Made by a program: the position numbers and the translations under genes. This document shows positions 26,288 to 35,472 of a stretch of DNA of 64,000 nucleotides, piece by piece (within the stretch, counting starts at the first letter, position 1; each line of letters begins with the position of its first letter). The DNA comes from JBEISR01 sp044371425 (GTDB lineage Bacteria; Planctomycetota; Planctomycetia; Pirellulales; Pirellulaceae), in NCBI GenBank assembly GCA_044371425.1, contig JBILTR010000006.1:62001-126000 (forward strand), written 5' to 3'. The notes under the pieces were generated by a model that did no database searches, was not told the DNA's origin, and saw only the letters and a list, made by a program, of their open reading frames with translations.

Positions 26288-29200
26288 CTAAGGTCCATCC
26301 ACCACTTCGACCTGCCGATTGGCCGAACTGCCGATCAGTTCCGGCGCGTACATGGCGCTGACGCGAGCCGGAAGCGAGGTGAACTCGCCCGGTGCTTCGG
26401 CACGCACACGGTATCGCAGCGAATGAACGCCGCGATCGATCGTTCGGAGGAAAAAGACCACCTGCTGATCGCGCAGCTCCCGATAGGCAAACAACCCGTC
26501 GGTCTGCACGTATCCGCTCTGCAAATCAATCGGCTCCAGTGCTGCCGGCTTGCGATCCTCGATCATCAGGTACTCGTAGTCGTTCTTGCTCTCGACGATC
26601 AACTCCACTTCCACCTGACTTCCGCTTGGCAGCTGCCGTACCTGATCCAGATCCATCCGTTCCCAGCCCAGCTGCTGCGCTTGCTCGACACCCCCTTTTT
26701 CATTGGCCAGTGTCAAATTCTTCGCCTTGGGTTTGAGCAGATAATAATTCCGCCGAATCTTTAGCTCCAAACCTGCCTCTGGCATCTGGTCTTCCTGGGT
26801 GAAGTAGGTGGCGTAGGCATTCCAGTAGATAGGACCATCCCCTGTGCGCACCAGCGTCAGTTCCTGATTGCCTCCAGGAATCGCATCCCCCTCGATCTCG
26901 ATCGTGTTGGGCGCTGTCCAAAGCGTCTTGGGGGTGAAGGCGAGCGAACCGAGGCGTTTTCCTCCCAGCAGGACCTCCACTTCGCTGGACTGCACTGTCT
27001 CGCCTGTCGCCTCCAGGTAATCGGCAAAGGCTTCCACCACCAGAGCCGTATCCCGAGTGCTGGACCAGTACGAGTCGGCTTTGCGCTGATTGAGCAGGTA
27101 CTTGACCAGACGCGGTGCGGTCGGTCCCTTCGGATCGATTCGAGTGAGCAGCTTCAGATAGGTTGCCGCTCCTTCGATCGGACTTCCATACCAGTACCAG
27201 TAGGGACTGCCATCCCGCAGAAAGGCCGTTTCGTTTTCTTCATCCTGCACCAACAGCTGCTCGATGTTCCTCCGCAGCATGGCGGTCTGGTCCTGATTGC
27301 CGGCGCGATGCGTCACCATCGCCAGCAACGCCTTGCCGTAGACATTCAGCGACTGCCGTCGATCGTAGAGGATCTCCACCATCTGCGGGTCGATCTGGCC
27401 CGCTTCCGCCAGCACATGGCAGATGAGCGCATCGAGATTGTCCGGGGTTCGAAACTGGATCGCTTCCTTCCGTTTGTCTTCGGGAAGGTCTAAACCCAGC
27501 AGACGGTTTTTCTCCTTCGCCTGGTACTGGGCCAGCCAAGCGAGCCCACGATCGACCAGGTCGGGAACCACCGGGACATCGGCATCGCGAGCCGCAAGCA
27601 GACCACGCACGACGACCGCAGTGGTGTGAGGATAACTCTGCTCTCCCGCCCCGCTGAACCAACCCCAACCACCATCCGAATTCTGCATGTCAGCCAACCG
27701 CCGCAGCCCCGTCGTCAGCATGTCGTCGACCATCGCCTCATCGTAGACCGCCTCCCGAGGCCATCGCTTCCATTGCTTGGCTCGGTCCGCCGCGTTGCCG
27801 ATCTCTTGGGCATTCAGATTGGCCCGTTCCTTGGCAAGAGATGCCAGATCGACCTGCATCTGCTGCAGCGTCTTGCGGGTGATGACGGTCGGGAGGAAAC
27901 GGTTCAGCGTCTGCTCGGTGCATCCATAGGGATAATCGGCTAGGTACGGCAATGCATCGACCATCGCAGCCGCTAGGCTGGGCGAGACGCGGACGACGAG
28001 GCGCGATTGATCGGAACGCCGTTTTTCCGGAACCACCAGCTTTGCTTTCCCTTCACGCTGCTGGCCGCGCAGCGTCCCAGCAAAACTGTCAGTCAACAGG
28101 AATCCACGCACCACCACCGGCAACGACAGCTCGGTGGCATCCTGCCCGTCGGCTGCCGTGGCGAAGACACGCACCTTCGGAGTCCCTTCCGCGAGCGCGC
28201 GGCAGAGAAAGTCGATCCGCTCCTGACCACCAGCTGCCACCTTCACTTTCCGGACCGAATTCTCTCCTTCAGCTAGGTCCAGTTGGGTCTGGCCATCGAT
28301 CTCCAGCCGCACCTCCACCTCCTGATCTTTCGGTAGATCGTTCTGGACGATCGCGGCGATCGCCACGCGATCCCGCTCCACCAGGAATCGAGGCGCTTGC
28401 AGCCGCACCAGCAGGGGCTTGCGCGTCACGGCCTGCGTCTGCGCCGATCCCACCGCCAACCTAGGACCGACAGCCCAAGTCTTTAGCTTCCAACTGGTGA
28501 GGTTCTCTGGCATCTTGAAACGAATCGTTCCTTTGCCACGGGCGTCAAACGGTACGGCAGCGATCCAGAGGGCCGAGTCAGCGAAGTCCTTCCGCACCGC
28601 CACAACAGGCATTTCCTGTCCGGGTGCCGGCGCCCCGCCGTCGGCCATCGCCCCCGATGCCTCGGCCATCTTGCCCATCGCCCCAGCTGCGGACATGGGA
28701 GCTGCTGGCGCCGCCATCATGGCGTCGGCCTCCATCGCCCCGCCGCCACCAAAACCACCCATCCGTCCCGGCATTCCCCCAGGTCCATTCATGCCTCGCA
28801 TCAAGAAAGTACGGCGCGGCACCATCCCACCTAGCATGGGAGCACCGCTGGACGCTGCCTGCTCGTCGATTTGCCAACCGAAGATTCCTAGCGGCGTCCA
28901 CTGCACTGGCCCGATCGGGATCGGCCAGGTCTGCCATGCGAGGTTATCCGCCCGGTCGCTCCAGTGATTGCGTCGCCACTTCCAGAAATACTCCCGAATG
29001 TCGCCGGGCAGCACATCGCCGGCGATCGCCTCCAGCGATCGGTCGTAAACGGCGATGACCGTATTGCCTTCGACCGGCTGGCCTTTGGCATCCAATAGCT
29101 GGAGTTCGGCAACCGCTTCGCCCCCTGGCAGGTACTCCACTCGATCCAGCTGGACCTGAAGATCGAGCATGCGCTGTTCGGGCGGGACGAGAATTTCGCG

Positions 29201-32200
29201 GGTTACCTCTAGCACCTGGCCATCATGGACCGTGAAGGCATCGACAAAAAAATTCGGCTGATCCCCCGGTTCGATCTTCACCTCCACGACCGCCGTCTTC
29301 TCCTTCAGATCGACCCACTGGGGTTTTGGGGATGCTCCATTTCCAGCGCGTACAAAGAGCGCCACGCGTGCATCGGACCGGTCGGAGTTGATCTGCAGCC
29401 GCATCGTTTCCCCCGGCTGATAATGGGTCTTGTCGGGAATCAGTTGCAGACCTTCAAAACGAAAATCGTCAGCGCGATCCCCAGGGCCTCGGATGGTGAA
29501 GAGAGAAGCTCCCTCTTCCTCCTGCCCCTTGTTGCTCTTGAGCACTAGGCGAATGCGATACTGACCCCCCGCCTCGGCTTCCAACTTCTGTTCGACCTTC
29601 CCCTGCTCGTCGGTCTTCACCGGCCAGCTTTGGACCAGTTTCTCCGATGGTTTGCGATCAGCCCCATAGGTGACTCGCAGCAACTCCACCGTTCCTTCTC
29701 CCTGCACCGGGGATCCGTCGCTGGTGCGGGCCTGGAAATGAGCGACGATCGGGTCGCCGACGCGGTAATGCCCACGGTCCAGCCAGGTGTAGATGCGGAA
29801 TGGACGTCGCGCTGCGATCACCTGCCCGCTGGCGTCGATCGTGCGCCGCGAGGCGTCGGTGACTTCGGCGGTGATGCGGTAGCGATGATCGTGAGTCGCC
29901 AGCATCTGCTTGGCGGTGGCTGTATCGATTTCGAGGATCGCTTCCCCGCTGGCATCTAGCGTCACTTCCTGGTCGATCACCAGTTCTTCCGGTTCGAATT
30001 GCTGCCTGGGAATCCACCAGGGAAAAGGGGAGAGGCAACCTCGCCATCGATCCCAGCCGGGGTACCAAGGCGCATCGTAGGGCAGCCACCAAGCGCCCGG
30101 ACCGTAGCACCAATCAAAGGGATCGATCGGGAAGAAATTCTCTACCATCGCGCTGCGGTGGACGCGGAGCACCGCTTTGGCATCGGCGACCGGACCGCCG
30201 TAGTAGTAGGTCGCTTTGACTTTTGCACGAATCGTCTCCCCGAGAGCCACCGGCTCCTGCGGTGCGGTGATGGTCACTTCGAATTCCGGTTTCCGGTATT
30301 CCTCGACGCGCAGCCGAAGATTGCATTCCAGAAACTCATTGGGACTCCGCTCGATCTGGAACTGATAGGCGCCCAGCCCCGCGTTGCGGCCCAGCATCAC
30401 TTTGGCGTCGACGCCGCCCCATCGGTCGGTTTTCGCCACCTGCTCCCAGACTCGATTTCCCTGGCCATCGATCAGGCGCACCGTCACCTGGGTGTCGGCC
30501 AGCAGCGTGGAGTTCTGGTTCGGATCGTAGCTAGCCATCCCCAGCCACAACCTGGCGGAGATCGTATCGCCGGGCCGGTACATCGGTCGGTCGCTGACGC
30601 CGAATGCCTTGATCGCCGCCCAGTTCTGGTAGTTGATGCCTCGATTCCAAAGCCCTTCCAGTCCCAGCGTGGCAAAGCGACCTCCTGGCCCGCGCGCGAG
30701 AACCATCCACTGGTTGGCCGTCGGTTTGGGCTTGGAGGGATCCAGCAAATAGATCCCCTCGCGGTTGGTCTTTCCCGCCTCCTGGATCACATCAAAGATC
30801 CGTTCGCCCCGCTTGGCTTCGACAGGTCGATATTGAATGCCGAGCAGTTCCAGTTGCACCCCTTCGAGGGGCTTTCCCGTCGCGGCATCGGCGACATAGT
30901 AGAGGAACTGGTTTTCTAGCGTCTTTCTGACGATCGCCATGTCCTGGATCCACAGCAGCGTCCGCAAACTTCGCTTGCCACCATCCAGCTGCGCGGTGAC
31001 CAAGTAAAGCCCCGCATTGGTTAGCGGCGTTTCCAGTTCTTCGCGCTGATCCCAGTGATTCTCCAGCGGCTTCAGGCCAATCTCCCATCGCACCGGCTGG
31101 CCGCGCACAAAGCGGTCGATCTGTTCCGACTGGAACAGTTGCTGCAAACCCTGAAAGTCTGGCGGTCCCTGATTGGGAACTCCACCGAACTGGGATGGAT
31201 TTCCATGAGTCGCCTCCCGGTAGAACTTCTTGGTTTCCGCCACAATCGCCTCCAGATCGACCGACCTGGCTTCGAACGAAATGTTCGTTGCGTTGCGGAA
31301 GACCAGATCAAGCGATGCCTTCTCGCCAGCCAGCTGTGTGGGAGCGGTTTCGAATCGGCCCTGTGGTCCGATGATCTGATCCAGCTGCAGTTCCTTCCAG
31401 CGATCGGGGCCCGGACCAAAGCGTTCGATCGATTCTTTCCAGATGGCGGCGGCTTTGGAATGCTGACGGCGATTGAGGTAGATGTTGACCAGGGCATGCA
31501 GGGCGCTTTCGGCGTGCGCCTGCGAACCTTCTTTGGCGACCTGCTGGTAGATGGCGATCGGATTGTGCTCCTGCGGCAATGCAAAGCGCTTGATCCCGCT
31601 GGACAGCCTTGCGATCGTTTCGTCGTCCTTCAGGGTATGAACCGACAGGATGCCTTGGGAGAGTTCCTTCGGGTCGGAGCTATTGGCGGGGCGAGCGAAC
31701 CAGGCGGTGTAGTCTTGGAGCGTCTCAACTCCCAGCTGGCCGTTGAGGAACGCAGCCCAGCGCGCCATCGCCTCCCACCCCACCTCCTTGTCCAGCTCCA
31801 CCGCTTCCTGCAGCGCCCATCGAATGCGCTCTCCGTCGTTGGAGGACGCCTCCCAGCTAGCAGGCAAAGAATGGAAGATCGCATTGCCCTTGTCGTCGAC
31901 GCTGGCGTAGCGCGAAACGTACTGATCCTGCCGGTCGCGATCGAGATAATCGACCGGCGCTTCGAGGTTGGTTTTCTCCAACAGTCGCCAAGCCTGCCGG
32001 CCATCGCGAGACTGCCAAAGGGCACTGGCCAGAAAGAGATACGATCGAGCTGCTTCCGCGCGATCGTTCTCCCGATCCAGCAGCGGAATCGCCTGAACCA
32101 TCCAGCGCAAGGCCTGCCTTCGATCCAGCTCGGCCGTCTCCACCCAGGTCCCGGTATTGTCCTGTGGGGCGCGCTGAAATTTCTCCTCCAAGATCATTCC

Positions 32201-32560
32201 ATAATGGGGGCTGGAAAGAAGCAGATTGGCGGCGTGCACCAGGACACGCCACTGCTCGGGATTCGCTTCCACTGCCCCCTGCAGCAACCGATCCAGTTCC
32301 GGCCACTGTCCGATATTCGGCAGGCACTCGAAGGCCGCCTGAAGGTCTCCCCCGGCCAGCTTGCCATCCTCCTGAGGGGTGGTGGCTAGTTGTCGGAACA
32401 GCTTCCAAGCCTCCAGGAAATTGCCATCGCGGCGCAGTTGCTGGGCCCTTGTCCGCCGCTGCTCGATCGTCTCTTCCTCCATCGCCCAACCCCTCCCCAG
32501 GAACAACAGGACCGGCATCAAACCCAGAAGCAGCAGGGCGCTGGCAAATCGTCGTTGCAT
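26288..32560 (-). CDS. alpha-2-macroglobulin family protein with thioester
   Basis: A 2090-residue secreted protein. A signal peptide (SALLLLGLMPVLLFLGRGWA, about 7-26) precedes a TPR-like helical N-terminal region of about 400 residues. A series of macroglobulin beta-domains follows, with the MG2-type YRPGDTISARLWL and later bacterial MG domains. A bait-like region at about 1240-1320 carries a Met/Gly/Ala-rich insert (MRGMNGPGGMPGRMGG, then AMEADAMMAAPAAP). The thioester motif is YGCTEQT with Cys1547 and Gln1550. A helical thioester domain and the receptor-binding-like C-terminus complete it. The family traps proteases and protects the periplasm. No pbpC gene, the usual partner of bacterial A2M, is adjacent. 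Confidence 0.92.
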   Translation of the reverse strand: MQRRFASALLLLGLMPVLLFLGRGWAMEEETIEQRRTRAQQLRRDGNFLEAWKLFRQLATTPQEDGKLAGGDLQAAFECLPNIGQWPELDRLLQGAVEANPEQWRVLVHAANLLLSSPHYGMILEEKFQRAPQDNTGTWVETAELDRRQALRWMVQAIPLLDRENDRAEAARSYLFLASALWQSRDGRQAWRLLEKTNLEAPVDYLDRDRQDQYVSRYASVDDKGNAIFHSLPASWEASSNDGERIRWALQEAVELDKEVGWEAMARWAAFLNGQLGVETLQDYTAWFARPANSSDPKELSQGILSVHTLKDDETIARLSSGIKRFALPQEHNPIAIYQQVAKEGSQAHAESALHALVNIYLNRRQHSKAAAIWKESIERFGPGPDRWKELQLDQIIGPQGRFETAPTQLAGEKASLDLVFRNATNISFEARSVDLEAIVAETKKFYREATHGNPSQFGGVPNQGPPDFQGLQQLFQSEQIDRFVRGQPVRWEIGLKPLENHWDQREELETPLTNAGLYLVTAQLDGGKRSLRTLLWIQDMAIVRKTLENQFLYYVADAATGKPLEGVQLELLGIQYRPVEAKRGERIFDVIQEAGKTNREGIYLLDPSKPKPTANQWMVLARGPGGRFATLGLEGLWNRGINYQNWAAIKAFGVSDRPMYRPGDTISARLWLGMASYDPNQNSTLLADTQVTVRLIDGQGNRVWEQVAKTDRWGGVDAKVMLGRNAGLGAYQFQIERSPNEFLECNLRLRVEEYRKPEFEVTITAPQEPVALGETIRAKVKATYYYGGPVADAKAVLRVHRSAMVENFFPIDPFDWCYGPGAWWLPYDAPWYPGWDRWRGCLSPFPWWIPRQQFEPEELVIDQEVTLDASGEAILEIDTATAKQMLATHDHRYRITAEVTDASRRTIDASGQVIAARRPFRIYTWLDRGHYRVGDPIVAHFQARTSDGSPVQGEGTVELLRVTYGADRKPSEKLVQSWPVKTDEQGKVEQKLEAEAGGQYRIRLVLKSNKGQEEEGASLFTIRGPGDRADDFRFEGLQLIPDKTHYQPGETMRLQINSDRSDARVALFVRAGNGASPKPQWVDLKEKTAVVEVKIEPGDQPNFFVDAFTVHDGQVLEVTREILVPPEQRMLDLQVQLDRVEYLPGGEAVAELQLLDAKGQPVEGNTVIAVYDRSLEAIAGDVLPGDIREYFWKWRRNHWSDRADNLAWQTWPIPIGPVQWTPLGIFGWQIDEQAASSGAPMLGGMVPRRTFLMRGMNGPGGMPGRMGGFGGGGAMEADAMMAAPAAPMSAAGAMGKMAEASGAMADGGAPAPGQEMPVVAVRKDFADSALWIAAVPFDARGKGTIRFKMPENLTSWKLKTWAVGPRLAVGSAQTQAVTRKPLLVRLQAPRFLVERDRVAIAAIVQNDLPKDQEVEVRLEIDGQTQLDLAEGENSVRKVKVAAGGQERIDFLCRALAEGTPKVRVFATAADGQDATELSLPVVVRGFLLTDSFAGTLRGQQREGKAKLVVPEKRRSDQSRLVVRVSPSLAAAMVDALPYLADYPYGCTEQTLNRFLPTVITRKTLQQMQVDLASLAKERANLNAQEIGNAADRAKQWKRWPREAVYDEAMVDDMLTTGLRRLADMQNSDGGWGWFSGAGEQSYPHTTAVVVRGLLAARDADVPVVPDLVDRGLAWLAQYQAKEKNRLLGLDLPEDKRKEAIQFRTPDNLDALICHVLAEAGQIDPQMVEILYDRRQSLNVYGKALLAMVTHRAGNQDQTAMLRRNIEQLLVQDEENETAFLRDGSPYWYWYGSPIEGAATYLKLLTRIDPKGPTAPRLVKYLLNQRKADSYWSSTRDTALVVEAFADYLEATGETVQSSEVEVLLGGKRLGSLAFTPKTLWTAPNTIEIEGDAIPGGNQELTLVRTGDGPIYWNAYATYFTQEDQMPEAGLELKIRRNYYLLKPKAKNLTLANEKGGVEQAQQLGWERMDLDQVRQLPSGSQVEVELIVESKNDYEYLMIEDRKPAALEPIDLQSGYVQTDGLFAYRELRDQQVVFFLRTIDRGVHSLRYRVRAEAPGEFTSLPARVSAMYAPELIGSSANRQVEVVDGP

Positions 32561-32871
32561 GATTCGTTCCTAAGAAGATCGTATGGCCCGGTCCGAAAAG
32601 GAATCGCCGTTTGACCTCATCGACGCCATCAGGGGAAGCCCGGTTCCCGAATCGAATGAGCCGATATCCAAGATTCACCTCAACCGTCGATCCGGCGATC
32701 CACCATGCGGCCGGAAGCTTTGCATCGCCGCCTGCGGCTGCGGTACACTGACCTGCTGCTCAAATCGTCCCAAGGCTTTCTCAGCCGACAGGTTCGGACG
32801 ACGGCAGCTCGGGCGAACCGTCCCGAGTTATTTCCTCCCGAAGGCATGTTCATTGTAAGAGGTTCACGGAA
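32561..32871. other. divergent intergenic region
   Basis: It separates the alpha-2-macroglobulin gene and the acetylesterase gene, which diverge. No repeats were noticed. An AAGAGG about 9 nt before ATG 32872 is a plausible SD for the downstream gene. Confidence 0.45.
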
Positions 32872-34404
32872 ATGAAGTGGAGCGGATCGGTCTGGGGTCG
32901 CATCAAACGGGGAATCGTACTGGGCGCCATGGTATTGGCCGGTCCGTCGCAACTGGCGATGGCCGATGTGACGCTCCCCAATATCTTCAGCGACCATATG
33001 GTGCTGCAGCGGGATCAGAAGAACAAGGTCTGGGGCAAGGCGGATGCCGGAGAAGCGGTCACCGTTTCGATCGCCGGGCAGAAGCACGAGGCGACGGCCA
33101 ACGCCGAGGGATTGTGGCATGTTCATCTGGATCCCCTTCCTGCGGGCGGCCCGCATGAACTGAAGGTGCAAGGGAAGAACGCGATCACCCTGGCCGATGT
33201 GTTGGTCGGTGAGGTCTGGATCTGCTCGGGGCAGTCCAACATGCAGTGGTCGATCAACGCCTCGAACGATCCCGATCTGGAACGACTGGCATCGAAGAAC
33301 GATCAGATTCGGATGATCAACTTTCCGCAGGTGGGCAGGCAGGAACCGATCTGGACACACGATCGCAAGTGGCAGGTATCGGGTCCAGAAACCGTCGGCA
33401 ACTTCTCCGCTGTCGGCTACTTCTTCGCTCGCCAGCTCCAGCAGACGCTGGGCGTTCCGGTCGGCATGATCAACAACGCCTGGGGTGGATCGGCCTGCGA
33501 GGCATGGATCCGGCGGGATCTGCTGGAAAAGGATCCCCAGTACCAACCGCTGGTCGACCGCTGGACCCAGCTGGAAAAGAACTTTGCCGCGCTGGAAGCC
33601 AAGACCGATCGCACCGAGGAAGAGACCAAGCAGCTGAACAACATGCGCGGTCAGATGGGTGGCAACAGCCGCCCAGGCAACATCTACAACGGCGTGCTCA
33701 AGTCGCACTTGGGGTACGGCATCCGCGGCGCCATCTGGTATCAGGGGGAATCCAATGCGGGCCGCGCCTATCAGTACCGCGAACTGTTTCCGCTGATGAT
33801 TCAATCGTGGCGCGACGAGTGGGGCCAGGGGCCATTTCCTTTCTACTGGGTGCAGCTGGCCGACTTCATGGAGGAGAAGAGTGAGCCAGGGGAGAGCGCT
33901 TGGGCCGAGTTGCGTGAAGCGCAGACGATGACGATGGATCGCCTGACGCATACCGGCCAGGCGGTGATCATCGATATCGGAGAAGGGAAAGACATCCATC
34001 CGAAGAACAAGGTCGACGTCGCTCGACGTCTAGCCCGTTGGGCTCTTGCCAAGGACTACGGCATCCAGATCGCTCACCAAAGCCCCCGATACAAGGAAAT
34101 GACCACTGAGGGCAACAAGGCGATCCTCACCTTCGATGCGCTGGGCAATGGATGGCGCCCCTTCGATGTCAACCAGCCCCGCGGTTTCACCATCGCCGGC
34201 GAAGATCACAAGTTCCATCCGGCGACCGCCAACATCCTCAAGGATGGACGGATCGAGGTCTTCAGCGATCAAGTCGCCAGCCCCAAGTCGGTCCGTTACG
34301 GCTGGGCTGACAACCCGATCGTCAACATGTACAGCCAGGATGGATTGCCGCTGACCCCATTCCGCACCGACGACTGGCCCGGAACGACGGTCAACAACAA
34401 GTGA
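32872..34404 (+). CDS. secreted sialate O-acetylesterase-like SGNH hydrolase
   Basis: A 510-residue protein with a signal peptide (GIVLGAMVLAGPSQLAMA, cleavage near 31). An N-terminal beta-sandwich (LPNIFSDHMVLQRDQ) precedes the SGNH esterase domain. The nucleophile is Ser122 in CSGQSNMQWS, the oxyanion segments are NNAWGGSACEAW and IWYQGESN (288-295), and the acid-base pair is in DIHPKNK (Asp371, His373). The family removes O-acetyl groups from sialic acids or other acetylated glycans outside the cytoplasm. It fits with the sulfatase in a glycan-degrading role. A coiled-coil-like insert spans about 230-260. Confidence 0.93.
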   Translation: MKWSGSVWGRIKRGIVLGAMVLAGPSQLAMADVTLPNIFSDHMVLQRDQKNKVWGKADAGEAVTVSIAGQKHEATANAEGLWHVHLDPLPAGGPHELKVQGKNAITLADVLVGEVWICSGQSNMQWSINASNDPDLERLASKNDQIRMINFPQVGRQEPIWTHDRKWQVSGPETVGNFSAVGYFFARQLQQTLGVPVGMINNAWGGSACEAWIRRDLLEKDPQYQPLVDRWTQLEKNFAALEAKTDRTEEETKQLNNMRGQMGGNSRPGNIYNGVLKSHLGYGIRGAIWYQGESNAGRAYQYRELFPLMIQSWRDEWGQGPFPFYWVQLADFMEEKSEPGESAWAELREAQTMTMDRLTHTGQAVIIDIGEGKDIHPKNKVDVARRLARWALAKDYGIQIAHQSPRYKEMTTEGNKAILTFDALGNGWRPFDVNQPRGFTIAGEDHKFHPATANILKDGRIEVFSDQVASPKSVRYGWADNPIVNMYSQDGLPLTPFRTDDWPGTTVNNK

Positions 34405-34420
34405 TCCGACAGCTGACGAT

Positions 34421-34484
34421 ATTCTAACCTACTTTAGAATGTCGTCGACTCGATGCGTCGACGGTCTTTTTGGGCCGTCGACGC
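34421..34484. terminator. terminator hairpins between convergent genes
   Basis: ATTCTAA (34421-34427) pairs with TTAGAAT (34434-34440). Next, CGTCGAC (34443-34449) pairs with GTCGACG (34457-34463), followed by GTCTTTTT, a rho-independent type signal for the plus strand. An overlapping perfect 10-bp alternative, GCGTCGACGG (34455-34464) with CCGTCGACGC (34475-34484), may serve the convergent gene or act as an antiterminator-like alternative fold. Confidence 0.65.
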
Positions 34485-34512
34485 GCCGGCCAATGCCACT
34501 CGACCCGATGGC

Positions 34513-35472
34513 TCAATGGTGCTGGATGGTCTGAGCGACCAGGCGCTGGCGGGTTACCAGGCCGATCCATTTGCCTGCCTCATCGAGCACCTTAGCGAGG
34601 TCGCAGTTCTGGCGCACCATGTCGGTGAGCACAGAGACCTGGGGCGTCTGCTGGATGTAGCTGGGGATCGGATGCAGAGGTGGTAACTTCTGCAGCTGAT
34701 ACAGCTCGGCGACGCGATAGTACCCGACAGGTCGTTCGGTTCTGGCATGCAGCACCGGAACCAGCGCCTGCCCCAATCGCTCGGCCATCCTTTTGACCTC
34801 CTCGTACGGCGCTTCATGCGTCACCGTCTTCAGTGCGCGAATCGGCATGCAAAGCTGTCCGATCGGCTGTCCGCCAAAGGCGAACAGGTTCTGCGCCACA
34901 TCGCGCTGCTGGGGTGTCAGAAGCCCTGCCTCCTGCCCCTCCAGCAGCACTTGCTGGAGTTCCTTTCTCGCCAGTTCGGGCCGGACCTTCAGGGGCATCT
35001 GCCCCACCAGCTGCTGGATGAACCGGCTGATGCCGTACAGGAGCGCCGACAGCGGCGACAGGAGGATGGTGACCAGGAGGAAAAACGGACCTGTCCAGCG
35101 AAGCAGCCGATTGGGGGCCAGAAAGAACAGCTGTTTTGGAAGGAGCTCCCCGTAGATGAAAAGAATCGGGGTGCTGATCAGCGTCACCAGCAGGTCCCGC
35201 GCGCTGGCCGCAACGCCGGGCGCCAACCGCTCCGATAACAGCACGAACCCAAGAGAGACCAGGTAGTTGGCGATGTTGTTGCCGATCAGCGCGGTGCTGA
35301 CAAAGAGAGCGGGATGGTTGGTCAGCCACAACAGCCCACGCGCGATCCGCGACCCGCGCAGGCCATCGATCACCAAGCGGACGCGCGTCACGCGGTAGAA
35401 ACCGGTTTCCGTTCCGCTGAATGTGGCGCTCAGCATGCCGCCGACCAGAATCAGAATCAGCCCCAGGCTCAT
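34513..35472 (-). CDS. CNNM (DUF21) transporter-domain protein
   Basis: A 319-residue protein with the DUF21/CNNM membrane domain: GGMLSATFSGTETGFYRVTRVRL in the first helix-loop, then ALIGNNIANYLVSLGF and FIYGELLPKQLFF. A degenerate CBS-like region follows in the last 120 residues, and the C-terminal CorC_HlyC domain is missing. CNNM proteins act in Mg2+/Co2+ efflux or sensing. Its start overlaps the stop of the upstream CNNM gene by four bases (ATGA), so the two are coupled and may form a heterodimer. Confidence 0.85.
   Translation of the reverse strand: MSLGLILILVGGMLSATFSGTETGFYRVTRVRLVIDGLRGSRIARGLLWLTNHPALFVSTALIGNNIANYLVSLGFVLLSERLAPGVAASARDLLVTLISTPILFIYGELLPKQLFFLAPNRLLRWTGPFFLLVTILLSPLSALLYGISRFIQQLVGQMPLKVRPELARKELQQVLLEGQEAGLLTPQQRDVAQNLFAFGGQPIGQLCMPIRALKTVTHEAPYEEVKRMAERLGQALVPVLHARTERPVGYYRVAELYQLQKLPPLHPIPSYIQQTPQVSVLTDMVRQNCDLAKVLDEAGKWIGLVTRQRLVAQTIQHH

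Noticed and set aside
31055..32389. A 444-codon plus-strand frame inside the alpha-2-macroglobulin gene
   Set aside because: Antisense to a convincing protein with a signal peptide and domain motifs; no family features.
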